The translations under genes were made by a program, and so were the position numbers. From Bordetella parapertussis (lineage in GTDB: Bacteria > Pseudomonadota > Gammaproteobacteria > Burkholderiales > Burkholderiaceae_B): a DNA stretch of 5,642 bases. Below, piece after piece: positions 1 through 5,642 of the stretch. Below the pieces are notes generated by a model. The model searched no databases. It was not told the DNA's origin and worked only from the letters and a program-made list of their open reading frames with translations. Numbering within the stretch: the first letter of the stretch is position 1; every line of letters starts with the position of its first letter. Where the stretch lies: positions 1 to 5,642 of the forward strand of contig CAMCWG010000197.1 of assembly GCA_945882005.1 (NCBI GenBank), read 5' to 3'.

Positions 1-29
1 TAGTAAAAAAACTCTTATTTTCAATTGGT

Positions 30-56
30 TGCATTGTTTTTGCATGCTGTGTGCAT
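30..56 (+). promoter_or_regulatory. Three TGCAT elements spaced exactly 11 bp apart
   Basis: TGCAT occurs at 30-34, 41-45 and 52-56, so the starts are 11 bp apart, about one helical turn. The third copy is also the left end of the inverted repeat at 52-80, whose right arm ends in the complement ATGCA (76-80). A further TGCA lies in GTGCAC at 89-94. Same-face spacing suggests a cooperative protein-binding site, but no known regulator is recognised and a chance cluster in AT-rich DNA is possible. Confidence 0.35.
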
Positions 57-80
57 TCTTAAGAATTCCCTAAGAATGCA
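52..80. repeat. Inverted repeat, 10-bp perfect arms, 9-nt loop
   Basis: The left arm TGCATTCTTA (52-61) is the exact reverse complement of the right arm TAAGAATGCA (71-80), with 62-70 between them. No T-run follows on either strand, so it does not look like an intrinsic terminator. A competing pairing exists: GTGTGC (49-54) with GCACAC (91-96), which overlaps the left arm. It could be an operator for a dimeric regulator or an mRNA hairpin if transcription starts upstream of it. Confidence 0.6.
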
Positions 81-162
81 TCAGTAAAGTGCACACCTAC
101 AGCCTGCTACATCGACATCTGTTGAACGGCCCCGAAAGGCAATTGATCAATAAAACTGAACT

Positions 163-168
163 GAGAGG
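163..168 (+). promoter_or_regulatory. Ribosome binding site of the DUF4214 gene
   Basis: GAGAGG ends 6 nt before the ATG at 175, a near-ideal Shine-Dalgarno spacing. It is a stronger conventional site than those before the downstream genes in the block, in keeping with this being the first gene and possibly the most highly translated one. Confidence 0.75.
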
Positions 169-174
169 TACTAA

Positions 175-801
175 ATGAGCCGCTACGAAAACGAACGAGA
201 AGATGACCGCAACGAGCGTGACGATGATAACCGCTACGAGCGCGATGATGACAATTACTATTACGCCGCGACACAGGTTCCGGTTGTCGTTGCACCAGTC
301 GCGGTCCAGACCCGAGTTTATAGCGATGATCTTTATGAAATTGACGATGGTTACAGTGACAACATTCAATATGTGACAACGGCTACAACGACAGCGGCGA
401 GCACAGTTCGCTATGCTGAGGTGGATGACGACTACGATGGCCAGGCTTTTCGCCTGTACATGGCCGCACTGGATCGCACGCCTGACCCCTCTGGGCTGGC
501 TAACTGGACCAATGTGCTGCGCAGCGGCGCCGATCTAGACGATGTCGCTCACGGTTTTGTGACCAGTGCAGAATTTGAATCGCGATATGGTGATTTGGAT
601 AACAGCGAGTACGTCACCCAACTTTATCAAAATGTGCTGAATCGCACGCCAGATGCATCCGGTCATGCAAACTGGATGGCTCACTTAGAGTCCGGTGAAA
701 CGCGAGAAGCCGTGCTACTTGGATTCTCAGAGTCTACTGAAAATCGGTTGCAAGCAGCCGCACTGGTTAATGGAGTCGATTATCAAGCTTGGGTCGGATA
801 A
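175..801 (+). CDS. DUF4214 domain protein, putative type I secretion cargo
   Basis: A 208-residue acidic protein. Residues 1-30 are almost entirely charged or polar (E, D, R, N, Y) with a tandem 8-residue repeat; residues 35-45 form a short Val/Ala/Pro stretch; residues 46-88 are Thr/Asp/Tyr-rich linker. Two DUF4214 units follow at about 91-139 and 147-195. Both carry the family pattern LY...L.RTPD.SG..ANW...L.SG and a GF..S.E ending, at an exact 56-residue offset. There is no N-terminal signal peptide or membrane segment. DUF4214 units are known from surface-layer-like, RTX and other type I-exported proteins. The gene sits 4 nt upstream of a complete type I secretion apparatus, so I infer that it is the exported cargo, with any secretion signal in the C-terminal tail (about 196-208). 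There are no RTX GGxGxDxxx repeats, protease motifs or cysteines. The start is supported by the GAGAGG site. The molecular function is unknown; a surface or matrix role is a guess. Confidence 0.85.
   Translation: MSRYENEREDDRNERDDDNRYERDDDNYYYAATQVPVVVAPVAVQTRVYSDDLYEIDDGYSDNIQYVTTATTTAASTVRYAEVDDDYDGQAFRLYMAALDRTPDPSGLANWTNVLRSGADLDDVAHGFVTSAEFESRYGDLDNSEYVTQLYQNVLNRTPDASGHANWMAHLESGETREAVLLGFSESTENRLQAAALVNGVDYQAWVG
214..261 (+). repeat. Two tandem 24-nt units in the DUF4214 gene
   Basis: Codons 14-21 and 22-29 encode ERDDDNRY and ERDDDNYY, two direct copies of an 8-residue unit. A degenerate related stretch (NEREDDRN) precedes them at residues 6-13. The DNA copies differ at several third positions (for example gac/gat and aac/aat), so the repeat is old or under protein-level selection rather than a fresh duplication. 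Confidence 0.7.
445..759 (+). repeat. Tandem DUF4214 units, 168-nt period
   Basis: The first copy spans about 445-591 and the second about 613-759. Conserved residues recur exactly 56 residues apart: LY at 94-95 and 150-151, RTPD at 101-104 and 157-160, G107 and G163, ANW at 109-111 and 165-167, SG at 117-118 and 173-174, GF at 127-128 and 183-184, and E133 and E189. Because the copies are in register without gaps, they probably arose from an internal duplication or are two regular domains of the family. Confidence 0.75.
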
Positions 802-805
802 CTTA

Positions 806-2137
806 ATGGGCTTTACTTTGCGTGGCGCTTGCGTTCCCGCTGTTTTTGCTCTGATAGCTTTAGGGAACGTCACGTCCGCGCAAAGTCTACAAGAAAGCGT
901 GCAGATTGCACTGAGTCAGTACCCAACAATTCTCGCAGCTCAATCGCGCACGCAGGCTGCTGATTACGACATCATGCGTGCACAAGGTGCGCATTATCCT
1001 CAAGTGGCATGGTCTGCTACGCAAAGTACCTACAACACAGGAAATATTCCTAATAATTGGATTCAATCTCCGACGCTTACGATGAATGTTTGGTCGGGCT
1101 GGGCGATTGAGTCGGACGTCGAGCGGTCCAAGGCGTTGGCTGACGCAGGTCGTCAACAGCAACGCATTACAAGAGATGATGTGGCATTGCTTGCAACAGA
1201 GGCCTACTTAAACTGGGCGCGGTCATTGCAACTCGTTGGACTTGCTCAGACGAACTTGAAAGAACACGAGCGCATTCGTCAAGATCTAGCAACCATTACT
1301 GAAATAGACATCGGCCGTCGGGTAGATCTGGATCAGGCGCAAGTACGTTTTGAAAATGCAAGTCTGTCACTACAGCAAAGGCAAGCCGAACTCGCGGTGG
1401 CTAGTCAGCGGCTTTCTCGCATGCTGTTGGGGAGAATGCCTCCGCAACCAGAGGGTGTCGATAGCGTGGTTGGCCGTTTTCCGGCAAACTCAGACGAGGC
1501 GCTGGGGCACCTAATTGACTCGCATCCTGCCATCGCTTTCAAACTTGCACAGGTGCAGGCGGCAAAGGCAAGTGTTGGTTCCGCGCGTGCACAGCATTCC
1601 CCGACAGTCAATGTAAGTTATGGAAAGCAAGTCAATCAAGGTTCGGGACAGGGCGACTATGTTGCCCAACTGAATGTATCAATCCCTCTTTTTACTGGTG
1701 GCACCGCGTCTGGGGCGACCGGCACTGCGCTAGCAAATTTGCAAGCAGCCGAATTTGACCTACGCGACACACGGCTTATTTTGCGTGAGAAACTTTTGTC
1801 TGCTTGGTCTGAGTACTTTGCTTCAAAAAGCCGAGCTGCACTTGGTACTAAACAGGCACGTACTGCGCAATCTCTTGTCTTAGGGTATGAAAGTCAGTTC
1901 CGCATTGGTCGCCGATCGTTACTTGATTTATTGAACGTACAAAATGATTTATACACTTACCAAAGTAATGCGATAGGCGCGCGGTTTGATGAGCGCATTT
2001 CTTATGCGCGAATCATGGCAACAATCGGCAAGCTTGCGATTTCGTATGCGCCGACACAAGATGTGACGAATGATTCGACCACCTTACCTGGAATGAAGCC
2101 CCAAACGACTTGGTTGCTCATGACAGAGTCAAGATGA
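806..2137 (+). CDS. TolC-family outer-membrane channel of type I secretion system
   Basis: A 443-residue outer-membrane efflux protein, the usual length for TolC/LapE-type channels; as a trimer it would form the outer-membrane pore and periplasmic tunnel through which cargo leaves the cell. Residues 1-25 form a signal peptide: Arg6, a hydrophobic core at about 8-20, and a likely cleavage after TSA (25). Two OEP repeats follow, each starting with an ALxxxP-like helix: residues 27-72 (ALSQYPTI) and 230-273 (LIDSHPAI). The second ends in the typical YESQFRIGRRSLLDLLN segment (361-377), characteristic of type I secretion outer-membrane proteins. The ATG at 806 is chosen because the signal peptide begins there; the frame extends upstream to a GTG at 695, but that part overlaps the DUF4214 gene in another frame. 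The Shine-Dalgarno match is weak (GGA, 796-798) and the gap to the previous stop is 4 nt, so translation is probably coupled. The stop overlaps the next gene's start. Confidence 0.93.
   Translation: MGFTLRGACVPAVFALIALGNVTSAQSLQESVQIALSQYPTILAAQSRTQAADYDIMRAQGAHYPQVAWSATQSTYNTGNIPNNWIQSPTLTMNVWSGWAIESDVERSKALADAGRQQQRITRDDVALLATEAYLNWARSLQLVGLAQTNLKEHERIRQDLATITEIDIGRRVDLDQAQVRFENASLSLQQRQAELAVASQRLSRMLLGRMPPQPEGVDSVVGRFPANSDEALGHLIDSHPAIAFKLAQVQAAKASVGSARAQHSPTVNVSYGKQVNQGSGQGDYVAQLNVSIPLFTGGTASGATGTALANLQAAEFDLRDTRLILREKLLSAWSEYFASKSRAALGTKQARTAQSLVLGYESQFRIGRRSLLDLLNVQNDLYTYQSNAIGARFDERISYARIMATIGKLAISYAPTQDVTNDSTTLPGMKPQTTWLLMTESR
2134..2137 (+). other. ATGA stop/start overlap
   Basis: The TGA of the outer-membrane protein gene (2135-2137) overlaps the ATG of the exporter gene (2134-2136). 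Only a weak AGAG precedes it (2125-2128), so the exporter is probably translated by termination-reinitiation. An in-frame TTG at 2110 would add eight residues but has no better support. Confidence 0.8.
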
Positions 2138-3942
2138 AAAAAATCCAAAATATTTCTGGGCCAGCTTTTGATTGGTTCTGGGGAACTTTGTGGCAGTTCC
2201 GGCTTTTTTATGTCGAGTCCATGGTTGCCTCGATTGTCGCAAACTTGCTGACCCTAGCCTCTGTTTTTTTTACGATGAATGTCTACGACCGAGTTGTGCC
2301 GTCACAAGCCTTTGTCTCATTATGGACGCTCGCAATCGGTACGACCTTGGCGATTGTCTTAGAGTTTCTAATGCGTTGGGTCAAAGCACGGCTCGTTGAT
2401 CTGGGTGGAAAAAAAGCCGATCTCGCAATCAACGCGACCTTACTGCGTGAAATTATGGCGATTAAACTTGAACACCGGCCGCAGTCTGTCGGTGTTTTTG
2501 CAAGTTCAATGCGCGACTTCGAGGCCTTAAGAGACTTCTTCTCTTCCGCGTCCTTGGTGCTTGTCGCAGATATGCCTTTTATCCTTTTATTTTTAGTCTT
2601 AATAGGACTGATTGGCGGACCACTTGTGCTGATTCCAGCCGTAATCGTTCCGTTACTGATTGTTGTAGGTTTGCTTGCGCAGCGCCCCTTGATGCGCTCG
2701 ATGCGTGAAGGCATGAAGCAAGCTGGCGATCGCCAAAGTGTCTTGGTCGAATCTGTACTTAATCTCGAGCTCTTAAAGGCACATAATGCTGAGGTCTATT
2801 TGCAAAATCGTTGGGAAATTGCAAACCTGGCCGCAGCGGACTCTTATAAGAATACAAGAGCGATCACGAACTTCATGATGGGGCTGACAGCCACAGCACA
2901 GCAGCTTGGAACGGTTTCCATGGTTGTGTTTGGTGTTTATCTTATTTCCTCAAATGCACTAACCCTTGGCGGGTTGATTGCTTCCGTTATTTTGGCTGGT
3001 CGTGCGGTAGCTCCTTTGGGGAGCATTATGTCCCTTGCGTCTCGTTACCAACAGGCCGCTTCTGCCCTCGAGACGCTCGATGGACTGATGCAGCGGCCAA
3101 GCGACCATATTCCTGGTAAACGATACGTACAACTTGAAAGTTTTAACGGTTGTTTGAAAGCGGAGTCTATAGAGTTCGCCTACCCGGGGCCTCATCGCGT
3201 GCCGGTCATCAAAGGTATTTCAATAGACCTTAAGTCCGGGGACCATATCGCCTTGCTTGGTAAGGTCGGTAGTGGAAAAAGCACATACCTGCGGCTCATG
3301 TCTGGTCTCTATAGTCCGACCGTAGGAAGAATCCGTGTCGATGATTTCGATATGACTGAAATTGAACCTAAGCGATTGCGTGCCAGCATCGGTTACGTTG
3401 GGCAGGATCCTCAGTTGTTTAGAGGAACATTGCGAGAAAATTTAGTCCTTTCTGATACAAATATCCAAGACCGAGAAATTGTTGATGTATTGAAAAAGTT
3501 AGATTTCTTTGAAGTCGTCCAGTCCCACCCGCTGGGGTTAGAGATGCCACTCAGTGAATCTGGAGGAGGCCTGTCTGGCGGGCAACGACAACTAATTGCA
3601 CTCGCACGCATGATGGTGCGTAACCCCGTATACGTATTTATGGATGAGCCCACGGCTAACATGGATCAAGCCACTGAGTCGCGTGTCATTGAGGTATTGC
3701 AGACTTGGTTAGCAGGACGGACAGTTCTTCTGGCAACGCACCGACTCCAATTACTTACCTGGGTTAACCGTGTCGCGGTATTCGAGCATGGGAAGTGTCT
3801 GGCAGAAGGACCTCGCGACAACATCATGAAAAGCTTGGCGCGTGGTGCGGAAATCGCTCGCGCTCGCAGCACACAATCTACGCAGCAGGTGAGCGAAGGA
3901 TTGATAGTGAACTTGAAGAACGTAAAGTCTTACGGTTGCTAG
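2134..3942 (+). CDS. Type I secretion ABC transporter (permease/ATPase), LapB-like
   Basis: A 602-residue half-transporter expected to dimerise in the inner membrane and use ATP to push unfolded cargo into the channel. The membrane domain has about six hydrophobic segments (near 29-49, 62-80, 143-163, 165-184, 255-275, 278-295). It contains the MNVYDRVVP motif (48-56) after the first segment, typical of LapB-type exporters. The nucleotide-binding domain is complete: A-loop Y350, Walker A GKVGSGKST (376-384), Q-loop Q424, signature LSGGQRQ (480-486), Walker B VYVFMDE (499-505) with catalytic E505, and switch H536. Many LapB-type relatives are about 700 residues long with an N-terminal C39-like domain; here only about 28 residues precede the first membrane segment, so that domain is absent. 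No room exists for it upstream, because the previous gene runs to 2137. The last 17 or so residues (586-602) are read from DNA that encodes the start of the HlyD protein in another frame, so the tail is probably not conserved. Confidence 0.94.
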   Translation: MKKIQNISGPAFDWFWGTLWQFRLFYVESMVASIVANLLTLASVFFTMNVYDRVVPSQAFVSLWTLAIGTTLAIVLEFLMRWVKARLVDLGGKKADLAINATLLREIMAIKLEHRPQSVGVFASSMRDFEALRDFFSSASLVLVADMPFILLFLVLIGLIGGPLVLIPAVIVPLLIVVGLLAQRPLMRSMREGMKQAGDRQSVLVESVLNLELLKAHNAEVYLQNRWEIANLAAADSYKNTRAITNFMMGLTATAQQLGTVSMVVFGVYLISSNALTLGGLIASVILAGRAVAPLGSIMSLASRYQQAASALETLDGLMQRPSDHIPGKRYVQLESFNGCLKAESIEFAYPGPHRVPVIKGISIDLKSGDHIALLGKVGSGKSTYLRLMSGLYSPTVGRIRVDDFDMTEIEPKRLRASIGYVGQDPQLFRGTLRENLVLSDTNIQDREIVDVLKKLDFFEVVQSHPLGLEMPLSESGGGLSGGQRQLIALARMMVRNPVYVFMDEPTANMDQATESRVIEVLQTWLAGRTVLLATHRLQLLTWVNRVAVFEHGKCLAEGPRDNIMKSLARGAEIARARSTQSTQQVSEGLIVNLKNVKSYGC

Positions 3943-5078
3943 TATGGACGACAGCGCTGGTGCTCGTTCTGGGGCTGTCTTGGGCTTCTTTGTTCGACTT
4001 GGATGAGATCACGCGAGGTCAAGGGCGTGTGATTCCTGCGAGCCGAGAGCAGGTCGTGCAAAGCTTAGATTCGGGCATCTTGTCTGAATTACTTGTGCGC
4101 GAGGGAGACTTCGTTGAAAAAGATCAAGTTCTCTTGCGCATTGATGATATTCGCACCGGCGCGCTCTATCGTGAGACACGAGAAAAAATGCTGGCCTTAG
4201 TTGCTCAGGCAACTCGACTGCGGGCGGAGGCCTACGACACGAGCCTCACGTTTCCGATCGAGCTCGATGCGCAGCCTTCCCTTGCGGATCGAGAGCGCCA
4301 AGCGTATACCACTAGAAAAAAAGCACTTGACCAACAGCTGGCCGCGCTAAGGCGATCGCTCGTCGCAATTACCCGGGAAGTAACTTTGACTGCTCCGATG
4401 GTAAAAAAGGGGGTGGTTTCGGAAGTGGAACTTCTTCGCCTACAGCGCCAGCAAGCGGACTTGGACGGCCAGATCGCTGAGCGCACAAATCGTTATTTAA
4501 CCGAGGCGAGCAATGAGTTGAGTCGTGTGGAGTCTGACTTGGCTCAAACGCGTGAAATGATGCTTGCTCGTGAAGATGCGTTCAAGCGGTCGGTGATGCG
4601 ATCACCGATGAAGGGCATCGTAAAAAATATTCAGACAACTACAGTCGGTGCAGTCATTCAAGCAGGTCAAAACATACTTGAAATTATTCCCACCCAGGAT
4701 GAAATGCTGATTGAGGCGTACGTAAAGCCCTCTGAAATTGCATTTTTAGAGCTAGGGCAGTCCGTAGTGATCAAGCTCACCGCTTATGATTTTAATAAGT
4801 ACGGCGGGCTGAAAGGCGAGTTAATGCATTTTAGTCCCGACACGCTACGTGACGATGTTCGTAATCGTAAATCGGGAGGAAGTCCAGTTGAGCTGGATGA
4901 GGGATACTATCGGTTGTTGATTCGCATCCTTGATCCGAATGAAAAAAGACACGGCGTCGTGTTGCATCCAACCCCTGGGATGACAGCAAGTGTTGAAATA
5001 TTGACTGGAAAGAAAACGGTCATCGAATACCTCTTCAGGCCCTTGCAATCCGTCACGCAAGCTTTGCGAGAGCGATAG
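3795..5078 (+). CDS. HlyD-family membrane fusion protein (start uncertain)
   Basis: The periplasmic adaptor linking the ABC exporter to the outer-membrane channel. Numbered from the GTG at 3795 (427 residues): a single membrane anchor at about 46-66, a first half-lipoyl segment at 78-118 (SGILSELLVREGDFVEKDQ then LLRID), a long charged alpha-helical hairpin at about 121-262, a second half-lipoyl segment at 266-300 (RSPMKGIVKN then AGQNILEIIP), a beta-barrel domain at about 303-400, and the family's C-terminal PGMTASVEILTGKKTVIEYL motif (394-413). This matches the AprE/LapC-type adaptors. The product is certain; the start is not. The only conventional codon that keeps the cytosolic tail is the GTG at 3795, which overlaps the exporter gene by 148 nt and has a poor ribosome site. 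An ATT at 3900 lies behind a strong AGGTGA and would give 392 residues beginning (M)DSELEERK. A TTG at 3936 (380 residues) would start inside the anchor. The given start is the outermost option. Confidence 0.9.
   Translation: MSGRRTSRQHHEKLGAWCGNRSRSQHTIYAAGERRIDSELEERKVLRLLVWTTALVLVLGLSWASLFDLDEITRGQGRVIPASREQVVQSLDSGILSELLVREGDFVEKDQVLLRIDDIRTGALYRETREKMLALVAQATRLRAEAYDTSLTFPIELDAQPSLADRERQAYTTRKKALDQQLAALRRSLVAITREVTLTAPMVKKGVVSEVELLRLQRQQADLDGQIAERTNRYLTEASNELSRVESDLAQTREMMLAREDAFKRSVMRSPMKGIVKNIQTTTVGAVIQAGQNILEIIPTQDEMLIEAYVKPSEIAFLELGQSVVIKLTAYDFNKYGGLKGELMHFSPDTLRDDVRNRKSGGSPVELDEGYYRLLIRILDPNEKRHGVVLHPTPGMTASVEILTGKKTVIEYLFRPLQSVTQALRER
3887..3892 (+). promoter_or_regulatory. Strong Shine-Dalgarno match before an ATT codon
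   Basis: AGGTGA pairs with six consecutive bases of the 16S rRNA anti-Shine-Dalgarno region. It ends 7 nt before an ATT codon at 3900-3902 in the HlyD frame. Between the GTG at 3795 and the TTG at 3936 the HlyD frame contains no ATG, GTG or TTG. The site may drive initiation at AUU, or may be a chance match inside the exporter gene. Confidence 0.45.
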
Positions 5079-5092
5079 CCGATATTTTTTGG

Positions 5093-5119
5093 TTGACTTT
5101 GTTAGTTGAGTGCTACAGT
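5093..5119 (+). promoter_or_regulatory. Possible sigma-70 promoter for the MFS gene
   Basis: TTGACT (5093-5098, five of six -35 matches) is followed after 15 nt by TACAGT (5114-5119, four of six -10 matches), which is preceded by an extended -10 TG at 5111-5112. The spacing is short. Transcription would begin around 5126, almost at the ATG at 5128, giving an essentially leaderless message. Read-through from the secretion operon is the alternative. Confidence 0.35.
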
Positions 5120-5127
5120 GATCGAGT

Positions 5128-5642
5128 ATGTTCTCGACACTCAAAACTCTGCCACGTACTGTTTGGCTGATCGGATTGATCAGCCTGCTAAACGATACGG
5201 CGAGCGAGATGCTGTATCCCCTCATGCCTCTCTATCTGGGCACAGTATTGATGGCGGGCCCCAAAACGCTAGGCATTATCGAGGGTATCGCTGAGGCGAC
5301 TTCTAGCCTATTTAAGCTTGCCTCCGGTGTCATTTTTGATCGTACTCGCCGCTCTAAACCTTGGATCGTTCTTGGGTACTTTCTGGCGGGCTTTGGGCGT
5401 CCATTAGTCGCGTTCGCAAGCTCTTGGGTCTGGGTGGTTGCGATTCGGTTCACAGACCGAGTCGGTAAAGGCTTGCGGAGCTCACCGCGGGATGCGCTGT
5501 TAGCGGAGAGCGTTCCTGCCTCACAGCGAGGTCTGACTTTTGGTCTGCATCGATCAATGGACAATGCAGGTGCTGTGATCGGCCCTCTGATAGCAACTTT
5601 ATTGTTGAGTTTGGGTGTTCCACTCAAAGATGTGTTCTTGTG
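5128..5642 (+). CDS. MFS transporter, N-terminal part (runs off the window)
   Basis: The first 171 codons of a major facilitator superfamily permease; the 3' end is outside the window. Start evidence: the frame has a TGA at 5119-5121, and the ATG at 5128 is the first start after it. Visible marks are LNDTASEMLYPLMPLYL (21-37) in the first membrane segment, the cytoplasmic loop DRTRRSKPW (71-79), and RFTDRVGKGLRSSPRDAL (107-124) followed by HRSMDNAGAVIGP (141-153). These are typical of the MJ1317-like MFS branch found in many bacteria and archaea, whose substrates are mostly unknown. Five or so hydrophobic helices fall in the visible part. The ribosome site is weak (only GAG two bases before the ATG). 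It lies 49 nt after the HlyD gene on the same strand with its own possible promoter, and nothing links it to type I secretion, so it is probably an unrelated neighbour. Substrate not assignable. Confidence 0.88.
   Translation, partial: MFSTLKTLPRTVWLIGLISLLNDTASEMLYPLMPLYLGTVLMAGPKTLGIIEGIAEATSSLFKLASGVIFDRTRRSKPWIVLGYFLAGFGRPLVAFASSWVWVVAIRFTDRVGKGLRSSPRDALLAESVPASQRGLTFGLHRSMDNAGAVIGPLIATLLLSLGVPLKDVFL

Larger units (their letters stand above)
1..174 (+). promoter_or_regulatory. Non-coding leader upstream of the secretion operon
   Basis: No open reading frame in this AT-rich stretch looks like a real gene; the minus-strand reading frames reaching into it are antisense shadows of the next gene. 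It ends in a good Shine-Dalgarno site and contains a cluster of TGCA elements and an inverted repeat, annotated separately. I see no convincing sigma-70 promoter: the pairs I tested (TTGCAT at 29-34 with TGCATT at 52-57, and TTGAAC at 122-127 with sequence near 146-151) match the -10 consensus at only about three of six positions. By position the operon promoter should lie here, but it cannot be placed. Confidence 0.5.

Noticed and set aside
26..44. Sigma-54 promoter (GG near 27, GC near 42)
   Set aside because: The distance between GG and GC is 13 nt instead of the required 10, and the flanking bases do not match.
52..80. Intrinsic terminator of an upstream gene
   Set aside because: The hairpin arms are good but AT-rich, and neither strand has a following T-run.
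695..805. Upstream extension of the outer-membrane protein to the GTG at 695
   Set aside because: The extension overlaps the DUF4214 gene out of frame and would bury the signal peptide that begins at the ATG at 806.
2110..2136. TTG at 2110 as the exporter start
   Set aside because: It adds eight residues inside the previous gene with no better ribosome site; the ATGA overlap at 2134 is the classical coupled start.
2283..2714. Minus-strand ORF of 143 codons inside the exporter gene
   Set aside because: It is antisense to a conserved membrane domain and its Ser/Thr/Lys/Arg-rich product shows no domain features.
3827..3942. Programmed -1 frameshift producing an exporter-adaptor fusion
   Set aside because: The HlyD frame is -1 relative to the exporter, but I found no X XXY YYZ slippery heptamer in the exporter frame in the overlap.
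5052..5092. Intrinsic terminator after the HlyD gene
   Set aside because: A T6 run exists (5085-5090), but the only nearby hairpin is a 5-bp CGCAA/TTGCG stem (5056-5068) about 16 nt upstream, too weak and too distant.
5232..5627. Minus-strand ORF of 131 codons opposite the MFS gene
   Set aside because: The + strand frame has clear MFS motifs and a defined start; the antisense frame has no recognisable domain and is a shadow.

Overview
The window reads as a piece of a proteobacterial (Gram-negative) chromosome. A TolC-type outer-membrane channel with a signal peptide, a type I secretion ABC exporter and a HlyD-type adaptor only make sense in a double-membrane cell. Base composition looks close to balanced, and the transporter proteins resemble the LapB/LapC/LapE-type secretion branch of beta- and gammaproteobacteria. 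I cannot name a genus. All genes that can be supported are on the + strand.

Layout: positions 1-174 are a non-coding leader with TGCAT elements in helical phase, a 10-bp inverted repeat and a good ribosome binding site. Next comes a tightly packed four-gene block: (1) a 208-residue protein with two DUF4214 units and a highly charged N-terminus (175-801); (2) a TolC-family outer-membrane protein (806-2137); (3) a type I secretion permease/ATPase (2134-3942); (4) a HlyD-family membrane fusion protein (ORF 3795-5078). The junctions are a 4-nt gap, an ATGA stop/start overlap, and a long or non-canonical overlap. No terminator is visible between the genes, so they probably form one operon. After a 49-nt gap, an unrelated MFS transporter begins at 5128 and runs off the window end.

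How they work together (inference): genes 2-4 encode all three parts of a type I secretion machine, and the first gene is the natural candidate cargo. It has no N-terminal signal peptide, and DUF4214 domains are known from type I-exported and surface proteins. The notable points are the small size of the cargo, the absence of RTX glycine-rich nonapeptides in it, and the absence of the N-terminal C39-like domain from the exporter. This may be a compact, RTX-independent, self-contained secretion cassette. The translation start of the HlyD gene is unusual: the only conventional codon that keeps its cytosolic tail lies 148 nt inside the exporter gene, while an AUU codon sits behind a strong Shine-Dalgarno match.
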